Positions 5,958 to 8,413 of a stretch of DNA of 8,413 nucleotides are shown one piece after another. Origin of the DNA: Deltaproteobacteria bacterium (GTDB taxonomy: Bacteria > UBA10199 > SBBF01); assembly GCA_016207765.1 (NCBI GenBank), contig JACQOY010000058.1:1-8413 (forward strand), written 5' to 3'. Numbering within the stretch: position 1 is the stretch's first letter; the number at the start of each line of letters is the position of its first letter. The notes beneath the pieces are model-generated. The model saw only the letters and a program-made list of their open reading frames with translations, did not search any database and was not told the origin of the DNA. The position numbers were made by a program, and so were the translations under genes.

Positions 5958-6860
5958 ATGCGCCGCCATCCGATTCTTTTTTCGTTCCTTTTTATCTTCC
6001 TGATTCTTCTTTTTTTTGCCGTGCTTTTCGGCGTTGTTTTCACCTTTTCCGGCGGCGACCGGGCCGGATGGCTCCCCTTTGGCGATATTGCCGTTGTTGA
6101 AATAGAGGGGCCGATTTTCGATTCCACCGAAATCATCAGGGAACTCCACCGATACGGGGAAAATGATTCGATCAAGGCCCTTGTTCTTCGGATCGACTCG
6201 CCCGGAGGCGCCGTGGCCCCGTCCCAGGAAATTTTCGAGGAAGTCAAAAAACTAAGGAAGAACAAGAAAATCGTCGTTTCCATGGGGACGGTCGCCGCTT
6301 CCGGCGCCTACTACATTGCCGTCGCCGCGGACAAAATTTTTGCCAGCCCCGGCACCATCACCGGCTCGATCGGCGTCATCATGGAAAGCATGAATTTTCA
6401 GGAACTTCTCAAATGGGCCCGTCTTGAAAACCGGGTCATTAAAAGCGGCCATTTCAAGGATGTGGGCTCTCCATTTCGGGAAATGCTTCCGGAAGAGAGG
6501 GCCTATCTGCAGGCGATCTTGGACAACATGTACGCCCAGTTCAAGCAGGCGGTGGCTGAAAACCGCGGCCTTTCGCCCGAACAGATCGACCTGATTGCCG
6601 AGGGAAAAATTTATACGGGGGAACAGGCGATGAATCAGAAATTAATCGACGGGTTTGGAACGCTCTATGACGCCCTTAGCGAAGCCAAAAAACTGGCCGG
6701 GCTTCCGGAAGACGCCCATGTCATCTGGCCCCGCGAGAAACGGCTTCCCTTTGAATCGTTCCTGTTCGATTCGACGGGAAAAAATTCCCTTGAGCATTTT
6801 GTGAAAAAATATTTTCATGGGCAAGACATGCCGGTTTGGCTCTATTCGTTGAGTTTCTAA
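5958..6860 (+). CDS. sppA: Signal peptide peptidase SppA, short single-domain type
   Basis: SppA is a membrane-anchored serine protease that degrades cleaved signal peptides, with its active site outside the cytoplasm. The 300-residue protein begins with a short basic N-terminus (MRRH) and one hydrophobic helix (about 6-30), then an S49-family domain. The strand around IDSPGG (79-84) is typical of the ClpP-like fold. The Ser/Lys dyad is S115 in TVAASGAYY and K167 in KSGHFKD, matching B. subtilis SppA S147 and K199. GTITGSIGV (132-140) is also conserved. The length fits the single-domain form (B. subtilis type), not the duplicated 67-kDa E. coli enzyme. No clear Shine-Dalgarno precedes the ATG; the spacer from rpsA is 68 nt and holds the structured repeat. 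Confidence 0.94.
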   Translation: MRRHPILFSFLFIFLILLFFAVLFGVVFTFSGGDRAGWLPFGDIAVVEIEGPIFDSTEIIRELHRYGENDSIKALVLRIDSPGGAVAPSQEIFEEVKKLRKNKKIVVSMGTVAASGAYYIAVAADKIFASPGTITGSIGVIMESMNFQELLKWARLENRVIKSGHFKDVGSPFREMLPEERAYLQAILDNMYAQFKQAVAENRGLSPEQIDLIAEGKIYTGEQAMNQKLIDGFGTLYDALSEAKKLAGLPEDAHVIWPREKRLPFESFLFDSTGKNSLEHFVKKYFHGQDMPVWLYSLSF

Positions 6861-6882
6861 CAAGGAAGGGCAAGCAATAAAG

Positions 6883-6912
6883 CAAATCGTCCCCGCTTGA
6901 CGGGGCGATTTG
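6883..6912 (+). other. Stable hairpin downstream of sppA
   Basis: CAAATCG (6883-6889) pairs with CGATTTG (6906-6912), and CCCCG (6891-6895) pairs with CGGGG (6901-6905), giving 12 bp with a single bulged T6890 and a 5-nt loop. It lies 23 nt after the sppA stop. No U-tract follows, so it is more likely a 3'-end stabiliser, attenuator part or processing site than an intrinsic terminator. A second CGGGG at 6915-6919 could compete for the CCCCG arm. Confidence 0.55.
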
Positions 6913-6919
6913 TGCGGGG

Positions 6920-6989
6920 TTTGGGGCCATCGGAGGCCCTAGATAAAAATAAACGCGAGTAGCATCAGCAGGGCCGAGGGGGCCCCAAA
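6920..6989 (+). repeat. Nested inverted repeats immediately upstream of ihfB
   Basis: TTTGGGGCC (6920-6928) and GGCCCCAAA (6981-6989) form a perfect 9-bp inverted repeat. Nested inside, GGCCCT (6935-6940) pairs with AGGGCC (6970-6975). The structure ends nine bases before the ihfB ATG, in the place where a Shine-Dalgarno would be expected and none is seen. It could be an mRNA leader structure or a remnant of a small palindromic element; function is unknown. Confidence 0.5.
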
Positions 6990-6998
6990 TAAAATAAC

Positions 6999-7292
6999 AT
7001 GAATAAAAGTGATCTTATTGAAGTGGTGTCTGAACGGGTAAAGAACCTTACCCGGCGTGAAGTGGAAGTGATTATCGACACGATTTTTGACAAAATGACG
7101 GGGGCCTTGTCGGGAGGCGAACGGATTGAAATTCGGGGTTTCGGCAGTTTTGAGGTCCGCGTGAGAGAGCCTCGGCAGGGGAGAAACCCGAAGACAGGGG
7201 CCCAAGTTTACGTGAATACGCGCAAAGTCCCCTTTTTCAAGGTGGGAAAAGAACTGCGCGAGCGGGTCAATAACGGGGCGGGGGCGGCTTAG
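6999..7292 (+). CDS. ihfB: Integration host factor beta-subunit-like / HU-family DNA-bending protein
   Basis: This 97-residue nucleoid protein binds the DNA minor groove as a dimer and bends it sharply. The N-terminal helices (about 3-38) are followed by GERIEIRGFGSFEVR (about 40-54) and the arm REPRQGRNPKTG (56-67), with P64 the likely intercalating proline. PFFKVGKELRERVN (78-91) closes the fold. GERIEIRGFGSF and the RNPKTG context are closer to E. coli IhfB than to typical HU, and rpsA-ihfB-lapA synteny agrees. No alpha subunit is in this window, so homodimer or HU-like function cannot be excluded. The start codon lacks a visible Shine-Dalgarno; inverted repeats sit directly upstream. The stop abuts the next ATG without spacing. 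Confidence 0.92.
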   Translation: MNKSDLIEVVSERVKNLTRREVEVIIDTIFDKMTGALSGGERIEIRGFGSFEVRVREPRQGRNPKTGAQVYVNTRKVPFFKVGKELRERVNNGAGAA

Positions 7293-7772
7293 ATGAAGGT
7301 TCTTTGGGCCCCTTGGCGGATGGATTTCATTTTGAGGGCCCGCGAAAAATCGGCCTCCTGTATTTTTTGCGATCTTCCAAAAGAAAAAAAATCGGCTCGA
7401 AATCTTGTTCTCCACAAGGGCAAAAGGGCCTTTGTCATCCTTAACCGCTACCCGTACAGCAACGGACATCTCATGGTGGTTCCGAGCCGTCATTTGGCCC
7501 TTGTTGAGGGTTTGAATGCCGTCGAGCATGCGGAACTCGGTTTATTGGTGGGCCGGTCGATTAAGGCGCTTAAAAAGGCGTTTAATCCCGGCGGTTTTAA
7601 CATCGGCTTGAATATGGGACGTGTGGCGGGGGCCGGCATTGAGGACCACGTTCATTACCATGTGGTCCCCCGGTGGGTTGGTGATGCCAGTTTTATGCCG
7701 GTGATCGGCAACGCCCGGGTGATCCCGGAGGCGGTCAAGGAGACATACCGGAAATTGCTGAAAGTGTTTTAA
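7293..7772 (+). CDS. HIT-family nucleotide hydrolase/transferase (Ap4A phosphorylase-like)
   Basis: This 159-residue HIT-superfamily protein has the active-site motif HVHYHVV (119-125), with H121 the expected nucleophile, followed by PRW. The upstream NIGLNMGRVAGAG segment (103-115) is typical of the phosphate-binding region. The N-terminus has LWAPWR (4-9) and a CxxC pair (C23, C26), as in the longer bacterial HIT proteins related to mycobacterial Ap4A phosphorylase. It probably acts on diadenosine polyphosphates or other AMP conjugates in the cytoplasm, but the substrate is not fixed by sequence. The ATG follows the ihfB TAG with zero spacing, so the two are very likely co-translated. An AT-rich inverted repeat follows its stop. 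Confidence 0.92.
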   Translation: MKVLWAPWRMDFILRAREKSASCIFCDLPKEKKSARNLVLHKGKRAFVILNRYPYSNGHLMVVPSRHLALVEGLNAVEHAELGLLVGRSIKALKKAFNPGGFNIGLNMGRVAGAGIEDHVHYHVVPRWVGDASFMPVIGNARVIPEAVKETYRKLLKVF

Positions 7773-7844
7773 AAGTTAAAAGTTCCAACAGTTTAAGGTT
7801 TAAACTTTTTAAACCTTGAACTTTTGAACTTTTTGAACATTGAA
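7771..7844 (+). repeat. AT-rich inverted repeat with tandem TTGAAC units between HIT gene and lapA
   Basis: AAGGTTTAAA (7795-7804) and TTTAAACCTT (7808-7817) form a perfect 10-bp hairpin with a 3-nt loop. Around it lie AAAAGTT (7771-7777) and AAAAGTTC (7778-7785) on the left. GAACTTTT (7818-7825 and 7826-7833) lies on the right, so the structure can extend as an imperfect longer stem. TTGAAC recurs at 7816, 7824 and 7833, with TTGAAT at 7840. It could act as a weak terminator or be a simple-sequence palindrome; no clear T-tract decides it. Confidence 0.6.
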
Positions 7845-7858
7845 TCCGGAGTTGCCCT

Positions 7859-8185
7859 ATGCTCCATTTTTTGAAATATCTTCTTCTCACCCTTTTTCTC
7901 TTTGCCGTCCTCAATCTTTTCCGGTCGAATCTGGATAGCGTTGTCTCGATCAAATTCCAGATTCCTTTGATCCATGAATGGTTATTTCCTCCTGTTTCAC
8001 TGAACTATCTTCTCTTGACCGGTTTTTCTGCGGGAATTCTTTTTGCGGCATTTATCGGGGCGTTTCGGTTTTCGACAATTCGGGAGAAGAAGAGGGAGAT
8101 TAAAAGATTAAAAGAGGAATTGAAGAATTGGGAGAGTAATCCAAAAGAAATTCTCCCTCCCTCACCTCCTGACATTACCCCGTAA
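7859..8185 (+). CDS. lapA: LapA-domain (DUF1049) inner-membrane protein
   Basis: This 108-residue small membrane protein has the pattern of LapA (YciS), which in E. coli acts with LapB in controlling lipopolysaccharide assembly. Two hydrophobic helices (about 4-21 and 49-69) flank a short loop with NLDSVVSIKF (24-33), typical of the family. A cytosolic charged coiled coil follows (about 74-92, REKKREIKRLKEEL) and a proline-rich tail. GGAG at 7848-7851, seven bases before the ATG, is the clearest Shine-Dalgarno in this block. The position downstream of ihfB matches E. coli rpsA-ihfB-lapA-lapB, but no lapB follows here: a gene on the opposite strand does. The gene may have its own promoter. Family identity is inferred from topology and synteny, so moderate confidence. 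Confidence 0.75.
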   Translation: MLHFLKYLLLTLFLFAVLNLFRSNLDSVVSIKFQIPLIHEWLFPPVSLNYLLLTGFSAGILFAAFIGAFRFSTIREKKREIKRLKEELKNWESNPKEILPPSPPDITP

Positions 8186-8413
8186 TTTTCTTCCCCGGTT
8201 TTCTCAATTTCCTGATATCGATGGAGGGCGATTCGTCCGGATAGCTTTGCACCGGCGATCTGACCGGGGCGCTTGTTTGCAGTTTTTTGAATTCCTCCGT
8301 TTTCGATTCGCTGGCGAACTTTCCCGCGACAAAACCGCTGGCGTCCCGGTTTTTGGCAATGGCCCGGGCCTGGACCTCGCGTTCTTCGCGAATCCGGTTG
8401 ACCTCTTTTTCCA
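8175..8413 (-). CDS. C-terminal part of an unrecognised charged protein, cut by the window edge
   Basis: An open - strand frame enters from the right edge and runs 78 codons to a TAA at 8177-8175. It reads as a plausible hydrophilic protein end: EKEVNRIREEREVQARAIAK at the start, probably helical or coiled coil, then a low-complexity Ser/Pro-rich stretch and a basic tail ending KPGKKITG. Codon use resembles the neighbouring genes, and the + strand opposite has no recognisable gene, which supports real coding. The start lies outside the window. I do not recognise the family. It converges on lapA, and the two 3' ends overlap by 11 nt. Confidence 0.7.
   Translation of the reverse strand, partial: EKEVNRIREEREVQARAIAKNRDASGFVAGKFASESKTEEFKKLQTSAPVRSPVQSYPDESPSIDIRKLRKPGKKITG

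Noticed and set aside
6883..6919. Hairpin after sppA as a Rho-independent terminator
   Set aside because: The stem is strong but is followed by TGCGGGG rather than a run of T, so intrinsic termination is not supported.
6939..7529. - strand open frame across ihfB and the HIT gene ending in a hydrophobic stretch
   Set aside because: Both + strand genes are certain, and the hydrophobic end (LLMLLAFIFI) falls in the ihfB leader without its own ribosome site.

Overview
The window is compact bacterial housekeeping DNA of moderate GC content. All complete genes lie on the + strand. One truncated gene on the - strand enters from the right edge. The order pheA-tyrA-aroA-rpsA-sppA-ihfB-HIT-lapA combines the aromatic amino acid cluster with the rpsA-ihfB-lapA neighbourhood known from Proteobacteria. 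An IHF-beta-like protein and a LapA-type protein point to a proteobacterial or deltaproteobacterial-grade Gram-negative, perhaps an uncultured lineage. That placement is inference from gene order and recalled family sequences, not from a search.

Left edge (1-756): the 3' part of tRNA-Gly(GCC) and its intrinsic terminator are followed by a vapBC-type toxin-antitoxin pair. A perfect 11-bp inverted repeat overlaps the likely vapBC promoter and is a natural autoregulatory operator.

Aromatic block (817-4099): a chorismate mutase/prephenate dehydratase fusion (pheA), prephenate dehydrogenase (tyrA) and a class II EPSP synthase (aroA) are translationally coupled by 4-nt stop/start overlaps. They cover the shikimate step to EPSP and the branch from chorismate to the phenylalanine and tyrosine precursors. 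PheA carries an in-frame 12-residue insert encoded by a GC-rich near-palindrome.

Translation, envelope and nucleoid block (4125-8185): ribosomal protein S1 (six S1 domains), the membrane protease SppA, an IHF-beta/HU DNA-bending protein, a HIT-family nucleotide hydrolase or transferase, and a LapA-domain membrane protein. The spacers here are rich in structure: a three-way-junction palindrome between rpsA and sppA, two nested inverted repeats before ihfB, and an AT-rich inverted repeat before lapA.

Right edge: the C-terminal 78 codons of an unrecognised, highly charged protein on the - strand, converging on and overlapping the lapA stop.

I found no phage, IS, CRISPR or obviously novel multi-gene system. 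The points most worth checking are the palindromic insert in pheA, the structured element that contains the rpsA stop codon, and the ihfB leader.
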